From contig NZ_CP108106.1 of the NCBI RefSeq assembly GCF_041435195.1, positions 1,240,001-1,304,000 of the forward strand: 64,000 bases of DNA. Reading direction: 5' to 3'. Positions 1 to 8,825 of the stretch are shown here, piece by piece; the first letter of the stretch is position 1; each line of letters begins with the position of its first letter. Source of the stretch: Streptomyces sp. NBC_00224. Lineage in GTDB: Bacteria; Actinomycetota; Actinomycetes; Streptomycetales; Streptomycetaceae. Made by a program: the position numbers and the translations under genes. Below the pieces are notes generated by a model that was not told the origin of the DNA, ran no database searches, and saw nothing but the letters and a program-made list of their open reading frames with translations.

Positions 1-315
1 GGCCGGGGCGGTCAGGGCGTCGCGGCAGCGGGCGAAGTGCGGTGGCGTGTCGAGTCCGGCGGCCAGCCAGCCGTCGATGTCGGCGGCCAGCGCGTCGGCC
101 TGGCCCGCCCTGCCGTGCCCGGCGAACCAGCGCACGGCCTCGTCCTTGATGGCCAGGAGGCTTCGCCGGTCCTCCTCGCCCGGCTCCGGGACCGTGCCGT
201 CGTCGCGCTGGCGGGCGCGGAAGGCGTCGATCCGCGGCAGGAGCCCCCGGCCGAGCCGTTCCACCTCGCCGAGCATCTCGTCCTGGGGGCGCCGGGGGCC
301 GGGCGTTCCGGTCAC
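1..315 (-). CDS. Unrecognised protein, C-terminus beyond the window
   Basis: The reading frame is open from a GTG at 315-313 to the left edge, giving 105 residues with normal high-GC third-position use. Its GTG overlaps the TGA of the BacA-like gene (GTGA), so the two are very likely co-transcribed and translationally coupled. The visible part is charged, soluble and probably helical, with no signal peptide, membrane segment or motif I recognise. By context it may act in the same pathway as the prephenate decarboxylase; that is inference only. Confidence 0.6.
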   Translation of the reverse strand, partial: MTGTPGPRRPQDEMLGEVERLGRGLLPRIDAFRARQRDDGTVPEPGEEDRRSLLAIKDEAVRWFAGHGRAGQADALAADIDGWLAAGLDTPPHFARCRDALTAPA

Positions 316-890
316 GGAGCGGCCTCCCGCAGGTGGTGCACCGTGTAGACCATCGGCACCTCGCCGAAGCTGCGCACGACCCGCAGGCCGTGGGCCTTCG
401 CCGCGACGACCGTGGTGACGCAGCCCTCGGTCTTGCCGTCGGCGCAGTCGATGGCCGCCTGCGCGTTGCTGGTCACCAACTGCCGTTCGCTCGCCGGTGG
501 TACGAGGCCGGCCGGCGCCGGGTGGGTGGCCACGGTACGCGGCTCGGTGCGCCCGCCCGGCGCGACGGCGAGCACCATCTCGTGGGTGGGCCACACGAAG
601 GAGTCCACCATGCGGCAAACCCGCAGGTTGCCGAAGACCAGCGTGTGCAGCTCCGGATAGACGGCACAGGCGACCAGCGCGTGCTCACCGTTTCTGGGCA
701 CGGTCTCCATCGCGTATTCGAGGGTCGCGTGCAGGGTCACCCGACCCTCGCTCCCCAGCCCTTGCCGCCGGAACCACTCGTGGGCCGCGGCCTCCAGGTT
801 GGTGCCGGTCGGGCCCAGGGTGTGCAGATGCCGTATCTCGCCGATGGGCGAAGGCGATAAAGAATTGACGCACGCTCGCTCCCGCGTCAC
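312..890 (-). CDS. BacA-like prephenate decarboxylase
   Basis: This 192-residue protein resembles Bacillus BacA along its whole length. It has the prephenate-dehydratase-fold opening TLGPTGTNLEAAA (BacA has TLGPEGTSSEYAA), then LHATLEYAME, ATHPAPAGL and the closing RSFGEVPM (BacA: KSIPM). BacA-type enzymes decarboxylate prephenate without aromatisation, giving dihydro-hydroxyphenylpyruvate, a precursor of anticapsin and other non-aromatic amino acids. I chose the GTG at 890-888 because GGGGGAG lies 8 bases upstream; a GTG at 899 is in frame but badly placed. A true prephenate dehydratase would normally be longer and carry an ACT domain, which is absent. The coupled downstream gene leaves the window. 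Confidence 0.72.
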   Translation of the reverse strand: MTRERACVNSLSPSPIGEIRHLHTLGPTGTNLEAAAHEWFRRQGLGSEGRVTLHATLEYAMETVPRNGEHALVACAVYPELHTLVFGNLRVCRMVDSFVWPTHEMVLAVAPGGRTEPRTVATHPAPAGLVPPASERQLVTSNAQAAIDCADGKTEGCVTTVVAAKAHGLRVVRSFGEVPMVYTVHHLREAAP

Positions 891-1366
891 TATTCCCACT
901 CCCCCATGCTTCCCCCGCGATTCTCCTGTTGCCCTCGGGCAACACGCGGGCTGCGCGTCGGTGCACGGTCCGCGTCGGTGATCCTAAGCGGCCCCGCCCG
1001 ACGGCGGCCACCGCGTCGAACGCGCACCGATTGATTTCCCACACTGTGGCCACTTCCGCCCGTTGAACGTTCCGGAAATCCGGCGACAAATGCCGTCGGG
1101 GCGGGTGACAATCGCGCCCCTTTCCTCCGCTCACCCGGTCGATTGCCGTACGCATCGCGTCATTCCGCGTGCCGCCCGAAGGCACACACCGACGCAACAC
1201 GCGCGCCCCGGACGCCGTCAGCCCCATCCGGGGCGGCCTGAAGCCGACGGAGCGCCCCGGCCCCGCACTCACCGTGACGCGTTGTCCGGGGCAGCGCCCG
1301 AGGGGAGTTCACGGTGCCGCCGTACGTTCCGGCCCCTGCGGGCGGCCTGATCGCACCGCCCGCCGG
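891..1366. other. Intergenic region upstream of the BacA-like gene
   Basis: I find no convincing gene in these 476 bases; the open frames lack ribosome binding sites and familiar protein sequence. It should hold the promoter of the BacA-like operon and the end of the FBP-domain transcript. The least GC-rich stretch is about 1028-1080 and includes the 8-bp palindrome GAACGTTC at 1065-1072. No clear terminator hairpin is visible. Confidence 0.4.
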
Positions 1367-1861
1367 TCAGACCGCCGTCACCTTGGCGGCGAACGCGGCG
1401 AGGTTCGCCACGGTCCGCTGGATCTTCTCCTCCAGAGTGATCGTCTCGTGGAGCCGCGCTCCGGCGCCCACGTCCCGCTTGCCCCGTACGTACAGCGAAC
1501 ACGCGAGGTCGCTGCAGACATAGATGCCCACCGAGTTCCCCTGCTGTCCCGCCTTGCCCGCCTTCGGCGCGACCATCAGGGAGACGCCGCCGTCGTGGGT
1601 CGTCAGGCATATCGAGCACATGCTGCGGCGGGCCTGCCCGGAGGTGTGCCCGGGGCTCCGCAGCACGAGGGCCCTGATGGTGCCCTCCAGCTCGGTGACC
1701 AGGTAGGCCCGGCCCGGGGCCTGGGGATCTCGCCAACCGAAGTAGTCCAGGTCGTCCCAGGGGTGGTCGGCCAGGTCACGCGGCACGGACAGGCGCTTGG
1801 CCTCGCCCTTGGTGCAGTTCACGAACGCGGCACGGATCTCTTTTTCAGTCAGCTGCTTCAT
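1367..1861 (-). CDS. FBP-domain (elongation factor G-binding type) zinc-finger protein
   Basis: The product is 164 residues. A helical N-terminal half is followed by a treble-clef zinc finger with cysteines at 82, 85, 116 and 121 (CSIC near residue 82, CSDLAC near 116). This is the layout of the C-terminal domain of the fibronectin/EF-G-binding family related to the FusB fusidic-acid resistance proteins, which act at the ribosome by binding EF-G. I chose the ATG at 1861-1859; an in-frame upstream extension would run through the palindrome at 1875-1899. The gene diverges from a TetR regulator across that palindrome and is probably controlled by it. Whether it affects fusidic-acid response is not shown by the sequence. 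Confidence 0.75.
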   Translation of the reverse strand: MKQLTEKEIRAAFVNCTKGEAKRLSVPRDLADHPWDDLDYFGWRDPQAPGRAYLVTELEGTIRALVLRSPGHTSGQARRSMCSICLTTHDGGVSLMVAPKAGKAGQQGNSVGIYVCSDLACSLYVRGKRDVGAGARLHETITLEEKIQRTVANLAAFAAKVTAV

Positions 1862-1874
1862 ATAGGTGAGGCTA

Positions 1875-1899
1875 GTTTGCCTAAAGGTGTTAGGCAAAC
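1875..1899. promoter_or_regulatory. Palindromic operator between FBP and TetR genes
   Basis: A perfect 10-bp inverted repeat, GTTTGCCTAA then 5 bases then TTAGGCAAAC, lies in the 71-bp gap between the divergent FBP-domain and TetR genes. It is notably AT-richer than its surroundings. Size, symmetry and position are those of a TetR-family operator that would control both genes. Confidence 0.75.
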
Positions 1900-1932
1900 G
1901 CATAATCGTTGCAGGCGAGCGAGAGGGAGACG

Positions 1933-2502
1933 ATGGGACGCGTAGGGCTGAGCACGGAACGCCTGACCCGGGCCGGGGCGGAACTGGCCGACGAGGTCGG
2001 CTTCGAGCAGGTGACCGTCTCGGCGCTCGCCCGGCAGTTCGACGTGAAGGTCGCGAGCCTGTACTCGCACGTCAAGAACTCCCAGGACCTCAAGACGCGG
2101 ATCGCCCTCCTCGCCCTGGAAGAGCTCGCCGACCGGGGCGCCGCCGCGCTGGCCGGGCGAGCGGGCAAGGACGCCCTGGCCGCTCTGGCGAACGTCTACC
2201 GCGACTACGCGCGCGAACACCCCGGCCGCTACGCCGCGGCCCAGCTGAGGCTCACCCCGGAAGCGGCGGCCGCCAGCGCGGGCGGCAGACACGCCCAGAT
2301 GACACGGGCGATCCTGCGCGGCTACGACCTGAGCGAGCCCGACCAGACGCACGCGGTCCGGCTGCTCGGCAGCGTCTTCCACGGCTACATCACCCTCGAA
2401 CTCGGCGGGGGCTTCAGCCACAGCGCCCCCGACACACAGCAGACCTGGACGCGGATCCTGGACGCCCTGGACGCCCTGCTGCGGAACTGGCCCGCGCAGT
2501 GA
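1933..2502 (+). CDS. TetR/AcrR-family transcriptional regulator
   Basis: A 189-residue protein with a TetR-type helix-turn-helix at about residues 28-48 (VSALARQFDVKVASLYSHVK) and a C-terminal ligand domain resembling the WHG/TetR_C_33 type. The start is the ATG at 1933, preceded by GAGAGGGAGA; an ATG at 1909 is too close to the operator. It diverges from the FBP-domain gene and probably represses both genes and itself through the palindrome at 1875-1899. The SGNH hydrolase gene follows in the same direction after 86 bases and may belong to the same transcript. The ligand cannot be predicted. Confidence 0.88.
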   Translation: MGRVGLSTERLTRAGAELADEVGFEQVTVSALARQFDVKVASLYSHVKNSQDLKTRIALLALEELADRGAAALAGRAGKDALAALANVYRDYAREHPGRYAAAQLRLTPEAAAASAGGRHAQMTRAILRGYDLSEPDQTHAVRLLGSVFHGYITLELGGGFSHSAPDTQQTWTRILDALDALLRNWPAQ

Positions 2503-2588
2503 CCCCGCCCCGTACCCAGCCGCGGACCGCCCGAGCGGCGCATTCCCCAACCGACCGGCCCAGCCACTCCGAAGACCGAGTAGGGACC

Positions 2589-3776
2589 ATGCACACCCAG
2601 CACGACTGGATCACCACACCCATCACCGCCGACCTCCTGCGCGGCGCCCTCGACGTGGAGCGCACCGAGCACGGCGTGCTCCCGCACCGGCTCCCCGCCC
2701 GGGCCCGCGCCCAGAACACGGACGGGCAGCTGGCCATGGCCGAGTCCCAGCCCTCCGGCGTACGGCTGGTCTTCCGTACCCGCGCCACCGCGATCGAGCT
2801 GGACACCCTGCCCACCAAGCGGGTCTACGTGGGCGTCCCCGCGCGTCCGGACGGCGTGTACGACCTGGTCGTCGACGGCGTCCTGGCCGGGCAGGCCAGT
2901 GCGGCGGGCGGCAACACCCTGACCATCGACATGAGCACCGGCTCCGTCGAGAACCGGCCCGGGCAGCCCGACACCCTCCGCTTCACCGGCCTGCCCGACG
3001 CCCCCAAGGACATCGAGATCTGGCTGCCGCACAACGAGACCACCGAGCTCGTCGCCCTGCGCACCGACGCCCCCATAGCCCCCGCACCGGACCGGGGCCG
3101 CAAGGTGTGGCTGCACCACGGCAGTTCGATCAGCCACGGCTCCGACGCCGCCGGCCCCTCGACCACCTGGCCCGCGCTCGCCGCCTCCCTCGGCGGTGCC
3201 GAGCTGATCAACCTGGGCCTGGGCGGCAGCGCCCTGCTCGACCCGTTCACCGCCCGCGCCCTGCGGGACACCCCGGCCGACTTGATCAGCGTCAAGATCG
3301 GCCTCAATGTGGTCAACACCGACCTGATGCGCCTGCGCGCCTTCACCCCGGCCGTCCACGGCTTCCTGGACACCATCCGCGAAGGCCACCCCGACGCACC
3401 CCTGCTGGTCGTCTCGCCCATCCTGTGCCCCATCCACGAGGACACACCCGGCCCCTGCGCCCTGGACACCACCGCCCTCAGCGCCGGTCGCCTGCGGTTC
3501 ATGGCCACGGGCGACCCCGCAGAACGCGCGAGCGGGAAGCTGACCCTGCGCGTCATCCGGGACGAGCTGGCCAGGATCGTGGAGCAGCGGGCCGCCGAGG
3601 ACCGGAACCTGCACTACCTCGACGGCCGCGCCCTGTACGGCGAGGCCGAGGCCGCCCGACTCCCGCTGCCCGACCAGCTCCACCCGGACGCGGCCACCCA
3701 CCGCCACATCGGCGAGCGCTTCGCCGGGCTGGCGTTCGCCGCCGACGGGGCCTTCGGGAGCGGTGTGCGCGTCTGA
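2589..3776 (+). CDS. SGNH/GDSL-family hydrolase with N-terminal beta domain
   Basis: A 395-residue protein without signal peptide or membrane segment. Residues 1-165 look like a beta-sandwich. The C-terminal half carries the SGNH blocks: GSSISHG (nucleophile Ser180, GSS instead of GDS), NLGLGGS (Gly of block II), GLN240 (block III), and DQLH with Asp362 and His365 as the remaining triad residues. Such enzymes are esterases or deacetylases on small or carbohydrate esters. The ATG at 2589 follows TAGGGACC; longer upstream frames overlap the TetR gene. It may be part of the TetR transcript. The substrate is unknown. Confidence 0.82.
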   Translation: MHTQHDWITTPITADLLRGALDVERTEHGVLPHRLPARARAQNTDGQLAMAESQPSGVRLVFRTRATAIELDTLPTKRVYVGVPARPDGVYDLVVDGVLAGQASAAGGNTLTIDMSTGSVENRPGQPDTLRFTGLPDAPKDIEIWLPHNETTELVALRTDAPIAPAPDRGRKVWLHHGSSISHGSDAAGPSTTWPALAASLGGAELINLGLGGSALLDPFTARALRDTPADLISVKIGLNVVNTDLMRLRAFTPAVHGFLDTIREGHPDAPLLVVSPILCPIHEDTPGPCALDTTALSAGRLRFMATGDPAERASGKLTLRVIRDELARIVEQRAAEDRNLHYLDGRALYGEAEAARLPLPDQLHPDAATHRHIGERFAGLAFAADGAFGSGVRV

Positions 3777-3887
3777 GAACGGACACCCCATCCGACGTAG
3801 CCCCTGACGACTCCTCAGGGGAGCCTTCGGGCCGAGTCAGGGTCGTCCCCGATGATCGGGTGCCGGTCGGACACCAGGATCAACGGT

Positions 3888-4703
3888 ATGAAGACGAACA
3901 AGACGAAGACCGTGGCCCGGAACCGGCGAACGGGCCGCGCCGCAGCGGGAGTCGGGACCGTGGCCGCCGCCGTCGCCCTCCTCGCCACGGCCGCGCAGGC
4001 CCCGGCCCTCGCCCAGGGCGCGGCCGACCCCACCGACCCAGCCTCGGACGTGTTCTCGCACGTCGACTACAGAGACTGCCCCACCGACCTCCCCGCCGGC
4101 GTCGACCGGAACAAGTGGCGCTGTGAGGTGACCGTCGGCTACTCGCACTTCAAGCTCGGCGGGATCGCCGTCCCGGACATGAAGCCGATCACCTTGACGC
4201 ACGCCGAAGGGCCGCTGCCGGACGGCACGTTCGGGCAGGTCTTCGGGACGCTGCGGGCCGACACGACCCCGGTGCCCGGCGGCCTGCTGGGCCGGGCCGC
4301 GGACCCGGCCGGCCGCAACCCGCTCCTCGGCCTGGCCATCCAGCCCGAGTACGGCGGTTACTCGGACTTCCTGGGCACCGGCACCGACAAGGGCGCCCTG
4401 GACATGAAGTTCCGGCTCGTCTCGCCGTTGCTCGGCGAGCGGTGCACCATCGGCACGGACGCCCGCCCGGTCGCGCTCCACCTGCGCAAGGACGGCCCCA
4501 GCACCTGGCTGTCGGAGAACCCGCCGCTGGTCCGCTTCAGCGCGTACGACCAGACCCTGACCGTCCCGGCCGCCACCGACTGCGGACCGCTCACGCACAG
4601 GGTGAACCACCGCTTCGGCCTGCCCGCCAAGACCGGCGAAAGCAAGGTTACGTACACGGCGTACTACACCTTCAAGACGTACGACCAGCTCCCGGCGGCC
4701 TGA
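3888..4703 (+). CDS. Secreted protein of unknown function
   Basis: The 271-residue product starts with a basic stretch and a hydrophobic alanine-rich segment ending near AQAPALAQGA, a good Sec signal peptide cleaved around residue 45. The mature part has four cysteines (in RDCP, WRCEV, ERCTI and TDCG), which could form two disulfides, and looks beta-rich. I do not recognise a named domain. The ATG at 3888 has AGGAT just upstream; the in-frame ATG at 3852 lacks a site. A strong hairpin follows at 4736-4769. Confidence 0.7.
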   Translation: MKTNKTKTVARNRRTGRAAAGVGTVAAAVALLATAAQAPALAQGAADPTDPASDVFSHVDYRDCPTDLPAGVDRNKWRCEVTVGYSHFKLGGIAVPDMKPITLTHAEGPLPDGTFGQVFGTLRADTTPVPGGLLGRAADPAGRNPLLGLAIQPEYGGYSDFLGTGTDKGALDMKFRLVSPLLGERCTIGTDARPVALHLRKDGPSTWLSENPPLVRFSAYDQTLTVPAATDCGPLTHRVNHRFGLPAKTGESKVTYTAYYTFKTYDQLPAA

Positions 4704-4735
4704 GCACGTGTCCCGTGTGCTCGCTTCCCGAGCGC

Positions 4736-4769
4736 GGGTGCCCGCCACCGTCACCGGTAGCGGGCACCC
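4736..4769. terminator. Bidirectional terminator hairpin
   Basis: GGGTGCCCGC pairs perfectly with GCGGGCACCC across a 14-base loop that can fold further. It sits between two convergent genes and has no long T-run, as is common in high-GC actinomycetes. Confidence 0.7.
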
Positions 4770-4782
4770 ATCTACGCACGGG

Positions 4783-6048
4783 TCAGATGCGGGTGTCCTC
4801 GACGGCCGGGATCCAGCGGCTGTCGTCCCTGTCCGCGTTGCCGTTTCCGGTGATCGAGCGCCGCGGTGCGGGGGCGGTGGGTGCCTTGCCGCAGAACGCG
4901 GGCTCCAGCGTGTTCGTCAAACCGCTGGTGACCGCGCCGTTGTTGGAGGCGTTCGCGAAGAGGACGACCGTGCGCTTCCCGTCCGGGGTGGAGAACGTCT
5001 GCGTCTGGTAGCCCTGGACGATTCCGCCGTGGCCGAGCACCTTGCCGCAGGAGAGCGCGATCTCCCTGATCCCCAGGCCGTAGCTGATCTTCGCCGTGCT
5101 GGTGGGAAGCACGCTCGTCATCTGCCGCAGCGACTCGTCGGAGACCAGCCCGCCGGAGCTTCCGGCGAGCAGAGCGGTCATGAAACGGTCGAGGTCACGG
5201 GCGGAGGAGACCACGCCTCCCGCGCTCCAGACCCACGACGCGGTCTGCTCGGTCGAGTCGAGGAGCGGCTTGGTGCGGTCGTCGTTGGTCAGATAGCCGG
5301 TGACGTGCGGGCCGGCGATGGTCTTCTCGGGCACGGTGAAGGTCGTCTGACGCAGCTTCAGCGGCTCGAAGATCTGCTCGCGCAGCAGCTCGGCGTAGGG
5401 GCGCCCGGTGAGGTGCTCGGCGGCGAGACCCATCAGCACGAAGTCGGTGTTCGAATACGCGTACGCCGTCCCCGGGGTGTACTGCAGACCGTGCTTCACC
5501 GACATCGCCACGAGGTCCTTGGGCTCGTAGACGTTGTTCCGGATGCGCTTCTCGAAGACCGCGGTGGTCTCCTCCCCGCTCTGTTCGAGGAGGTCGTTGG
5601 TGTGGTCGTACACACCGGCGCGGTGCTCCATGACCTGGCGTGCGGTGATCGACCAGCTCTCGGGGAGCGTCCCGGCGGGCAGGTACTCGCGCAGCGGCTT
5701 GTCCAGGTCGATGCGTCCCTGCTCGGCGAGGCGCATCACCAGGACCGAGGTGAACATCTTGGAGTTGCTGCCCACGCGGAACCGAAGGGCCGCGTTCATC
5801 GGCGTACCGCCGAGGTCGGCCTTGCCGACTGTCAGCGTCCGGCCCCGCTCGGGGTTGCCGTGGTCGCGGATCACCGCGAACGCGCCCGGCGCCCCCGCGT
5901 CCACGACGCGCTGCAGAGCGGCGCGCACCCCCGACGCATCCTGCTCGGCCGGGCTTTGCACGGCGGACGCGCCCACGGCGCTCCCGGCCATGAGCGCCAC
6001 GGTGGCGGTGAGTGTGGTCACCGAACGCGCGATCGTGATTCCAGCCAT
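4783..6048 (-). CDS. Secreted serine hydrolase, beta-lactamase class C / DD-carboxypeptidase type
   Basis: The 421-residue protein has a signal peptide (ALMAGSAVGASA, about residues 18-29) and all three penicillin-recognising motifs: SNSK (Ser94, Lys97), Tyr198-Ser-Asn and His340-Gly-Gly. The frame VGSNSKMF is close to the Streptomyces R61 DD-peptidase type. It should be exported and hydrolyse D-Ala-D-Ala peptides or related amides or esters; the exact substrate cannot be read. The ATG at 6048 has no strong ribosome binding site. A related but clearly different enzyme is encoded at 55996-57177. Confidence 0.85.
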   Translation of the reverse strand: MAGITIARSVTTLTATVALMAGSAVGASAVQSPAEQDASGVRAALQRVVDAGAPGAFAVIRDHGNPERGRTLTVGKADLGGTPMNAALRFRVGSNSKMFTSVLVMRLAEQGRIDLDKPLREYLPAGTLPESWSITARQVMEHRAGVYDHTNDLLEQSGEETTAVFEKRIRNNVYEPKDLVAMSVKHGLQYTPGTAYAYSNTDFVLMGLAAEHLTGRPYAELLREQIFEPLKLRQTTFTVPEKTIAGPHVTGYLTNDDRTKPLLDSTEQTASWVWSAGGVVSSARDLDRFMTALLAGSSGGLVSDESLRQMTSVLPTSTAKISYGLGIREIALSCGKVLGHGGIVQGYQTQTFSTPDGKRTVVLFANASNNGAVTSGLTNTLEPAFCGKAPTAPAPRRSITGNGNADRDDSRWIPAVEDTRI

Positions 6049-6267
6049 ATGAGAAGTACCCCTGTTCCCCGGCGACTTGGTCAGTGCCCCGGCCTGCGTA
6101 GCACTCGTACATCCAAGATCGTATAGGTCGGGACGCTTCGGGCCGGATCGCGGGCAGCTTCACCCCAATGGGAGTCGAGTCAACGGACCGTCCCGCCCGG
6201 GCCTTGCCGACACACCAGCCGTAGGCGACGATCAAGCGCCAGGCGTTCACCCGTGGAAGGGACAGTC

Positions 6268-6672
6268 GTGTCCGACGTCAAAGCCGAGCTCGACCAGTTG
6301 ATACGCACCTTCCTCGGTGCGTTCACCAACACCGGAGGCACCCGCCCCGACGTCGATGTCATCCGCGAGGTGTTCATCCCGCAGGGGATGATCATCAGCA
6401 ACGTCGGGGGCAAGCTCGTGGTCTACGACCTCGACACGTTCATCGAGCCCCGGGAGAAGATCCTCACCGACGGGACGCTGACGGAGTTCTCCGAATGGGA
6501 GGTGGCCGAGCGGACCGAGATCTTCGGTTCGATCGCCCACCGGTTCAGCGAGTACCGCAAGTCCGGTTTCCTCAACGGCGAGTGGTTCGAGGGCTCCGGC
6601 CACAAGACCACCCAGTTCGTCCGCACACCTGCCGGCTGGAAGTTGAGCTCGATGGCCTGGGACGACGTGTAG
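6268..6672 (+). CDS. NTF2/SnoaL-like small protein
   Basis: A 134-residue soluble protein with an NTF2-fold pattern: an N-terminal helix pair (ELDQLIRTFLGAFTN), a central beta sheet and a closing WKLSSMAWDD strand, as in DUF4440 and SnoaL-type proteins. I chose the GTG at 6268 because GGAAGGGA precedes it by 8 bases; the GTG at 6253 would overlap that site. The divergent gap to the serine hydrolase (6049-6267) must hold both promoters. These folds can be small-molecule isomerases or binding proteins; no catalytic residues are certain here. Confidence 0.7.
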   Translation: MSDVKAELDQLIRTFLGAFTNTGGTRPDVDVIREVFIPQGMIISNVGGKLVVYDLDTFIEPREKILTDGTLTEFSEWEVAERTEIFGSIAHRFSEYRKSGFLNGEWFEGSGHKTTQFVRTPAGWKLSSMAWDDV

Positions 6673-6821
6673 CAGGCCCTTTGGCCGGTCGGACAGTGGT
6701 GGCGATGGTCCTTTGCGGTGGTCTTCAGCTGCGACACCCGCCGGTTCGCTCGGTGGCGACAGGGGGTGTGTGAGCCTGGGCACGACGGGGGCATCCCACT
6801 TTCGAGGAGCTGGTTGTTCCG

Positions 6822-8654
6822 GTGTTCCGTCTCTCCCTGGCCCGTCCCGGCGCGAGATCCCTCAGGCCCCTGCTGACCGCGGCCGTGCTGTCCGTGGCCG
6901 CTCTTCCCGCGACGGCGACGGCCCTGCCCGGCGGCGGGCAGCAGGCGTCCCCCACCGGGGCCGTCCTGGCCGCCGGACCGCTGCCCGGCGGGCTCGGCCC
7001 GTGCGTGCCGGGCAACTGTCCCCCCGACGGCTACCCGCCCATCCACAACGGCCCCATCCGGTACCGCGACAACGGCATCAACGTATACGTCGGCGGTGAC
7101 TTCAACGTACGGGAGAAGGCCGCCGAAGCCGAGGGCCGGGTCGTCGTGCTCGGCACCTTCGACCAGCACAAGGCCGCGGGTGTCAGCGGCATCTACAACG
7201 TCGGCGAGGCCGGGGTCGGCTCGCGGGTCGCTCCGCCGGTCGGCGCGGACTGGCTGACCACCGGCGGCAACGTCACCGTCGCGACCGGGCAGCGGCTGCT
7301 CGCCGAGCAGGGCGTCGTACGCCACGCGGGCTCCGCCACCGGGACCATCGCTTCCCAGCGCAACGTCCACGACGCGGACGCGGCCAAGCCGTACACCGCG
7401 CTGCGGGGGCAGCTCACCGACGCCAGCAAGTGCTACGCGCACCCCGGCGGAGTCACCCGTACACCCACCGGGACGGCCGTCCACTCCGGCGGGGAGACCC
7501 TGTTCACCGGTGACGGCACCTCCATGCTCCAGGTGTTCAACGTGGACTTCGACATGCAGAGCGCGAGCGGCGGCCAGGAGGGCATTCGCTTCGCCCGCAT
7601 CCCGACCGGGGCGACCGTGCTGGTCAACATGCTCGGCAGCAGCCGGACCATCAACACCTACAGCGGCACGATCGACGACTCCAGCGCGTTCAACCACCTG
7701 CGCAGCCGACTGCTGTGGAACTTCCCCGACGCGACCTCCGTCGGCTTCAAGGGCACCGGCCAGTTCCAGGGCAGCGTGCTGATCGGCGACCAGGCGTCCC
7801 TGGCGACGGTGAGTCTGCCCGGCATCAACGGGCGCTTCTTCACCACCGGTTCGCTCACCCACACCAGCCCGCCGTCGGGCGGCGGTGGCCAGGAGTTCCA
7901 CAACTACCCCTTCGACGGGAACCTGCCCGACTGTGCCACCGCGCCCACCGAGGGCGAGGTGAAGGTCCTCAAGACGGACCACGCCACGGGCAGGCCGCTC
8001 GCCGGGGCGGTCTTCGAGCTGTGGGAGGAGACCAACGGGACCACCGGGCTCCAGACCTCGGGCACCAAGCCGGACACCCACCTGGGCACCCCCTGTACCA
8101 CCGACGGCTCCGGGGCCTGCACACGGACCGTCCCGCCGGGCACCTACTACTGGGTGGAAACCAAGGCCCCCGAAGGCTACGACCTCCCCTCCCCCGCACA
8201 CTTCGGGCCACTCGTCCTCACCGAGGCCAACGCCTCCAGGGGTGTCTCGGTGACCGCGGCCAACCACCGGCACGTCGTGCCGAAGGGATCCATCACCGTC
8301 GACAAGACGGACGCCGAGACCGGCAGGCCGCTCGCGGGGGCGGTGTTCCGGCTGTGGCACGAGACCAACGGAGTCGCCGGACTGCAGACCTCGGGGACCA
8401 CGCCCGACACCCCGGTAGGACCCGGCTGCGCGACCGGGAACGCGGGCCGGTGCGTCTTCGCGGACCTGGCCCTCGGCTCGTACTACCTCCAGGAGACGGC
8501 CGTGCCCGAGGGGTATGTCCTGCCGCGGAACCGGGTCAGCGGCCCCCATGAGGTGACCGCCGCCAACGCGTCCAGGGGCGTCACCGTCAAGCTCACCAAC
8601 CAGCGCGGAGAGCCCGACAAGGGGGGCAAGGGCGGGAAGGGCGGACCTCGCTGA
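6822..8654 (+). CDS. Secreted choice-of-anchor A adhesin with two SpaA/Cna-B repeats
   Basis: The 610-residue protein has a signal peptide (residues 1-34), a choice-of-anchor-A-type beta domain (about 75-365, with [10 protein letters not shown] and VVVLGTF), and two tandem SpaA/prealbumin repeats (about 378-482 and 489-595). Both repeats keep the residues for autocatalytic Lys-Asn isopeptide bonds: Lys384/Glu446/Asn481 and Lys495/Glu558/Asn593. The C-terminus is a short Gly/Lys tail, with no LPxTG sortase signal and no membrane anchor. It is probably a surface or matrix adhesin released or held non-covalently. The GTG start at 6822 has GAGGAG 13 bases upstream. The first propeller cassette follows in the same direction. 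Confidence 0.8.
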   Translation: MFRLSLARPGARSLRPLLTAAVLSVAALPATATALPGGGQQASPTGAVLAAGPLPGGLGPCVPGNCPPDGYPPIHNGPIRYRDNGINVYVGGDFNVREKAAEAEGRVVVLGTFDQHKAAGVSGIYNVGEAGVGSRVAPPVGADWLTTGGNVTVATGQRLLAEQGVVRHAGSATGTIASQRNVHDADAAKPYTALRGQLTDASKCYAHPGGVTRTPTGTAVHSGGETLFTGDGTSMLQVFNVDFDMQSASGGQEGIRFARIPTGATVLVNMLGSSRTINTYSGTIDDSSAFNHLRSRLLWNFPDATSVGFKGTGQFQGSVLIGDQASLATVSLPGINGRFFTTGSLTHTSPPSGGGGQEFHNYPFDGNLPDCATAPTEGEVKVLKTDHATGRPLAGAVFELWEETNGTTGLQTSGTKPDTHLGTPCTTDGSGACTRTVPPGTYYWVETKAPEGYDLPSPAHFGPLVLTEANASRGVSVTAANHRHVVPKGSITVDKTDAETGRPLAGAVFRLWHETNGVAGLQTSGTTPDTPVGPGCATGNAGRCVFADLALGSYYLQETAVPEGYVLPRNRVSGPHEVTAANASRGVTVKLTNQRGEPDKGGKGGKGGPR

Positions 8655-8703
8655 CGCCCGCGACCGGATGACCGGGTGACCGGCCGGAACGGACCGGTCC
8701 CCT

Positions 8704-8752
8704 CCAGGGCGGCCGCGCTGTCGTATGCCCTACGGCAGCGCGGCCGCTCTGG
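8704..8752 (+). terminator. Terminator hairpin after the adhesin gene
   Basis: GCGGCCGCGCTG (8709-8720) pairs with CAGCGCGGCCGC (8736-8747). CCAG and CTGG extend the outer stem and CGTA/TACG extends it inward. It lies about 50 bases past the adhesin stop and separates it from the propeller gene. Confidence 0.65.
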
Positions 8753-8825
8753 CGCATTCCCGGTGTGGCACATGCGTACGATCTCGGTCGGTGGGGCCGG
8801 ATCGCGCCCCACAGAAGGGGAATCC

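Noticed and set aside
2385..3791. A 468-codon minus-strand frame opposite the SGNH hydrolase
   Set aside because: Antisense shadow with Gly/Val/Gln-rich composition and no recognisable motif.
3107..4126. A 339-codon plus-strand frame overlapping the SGNH hydrolase
   Set aside because: Its protein is Arg/Pro-rich low-complexity sequence in a shifted frame of a real gene; no support.
4708..6126. A 472-codon plus-strand frame opposite the serine hydrolase
   Set aside because: Antisense to a gene with all three catalytic motifs; the frame itself shows none.
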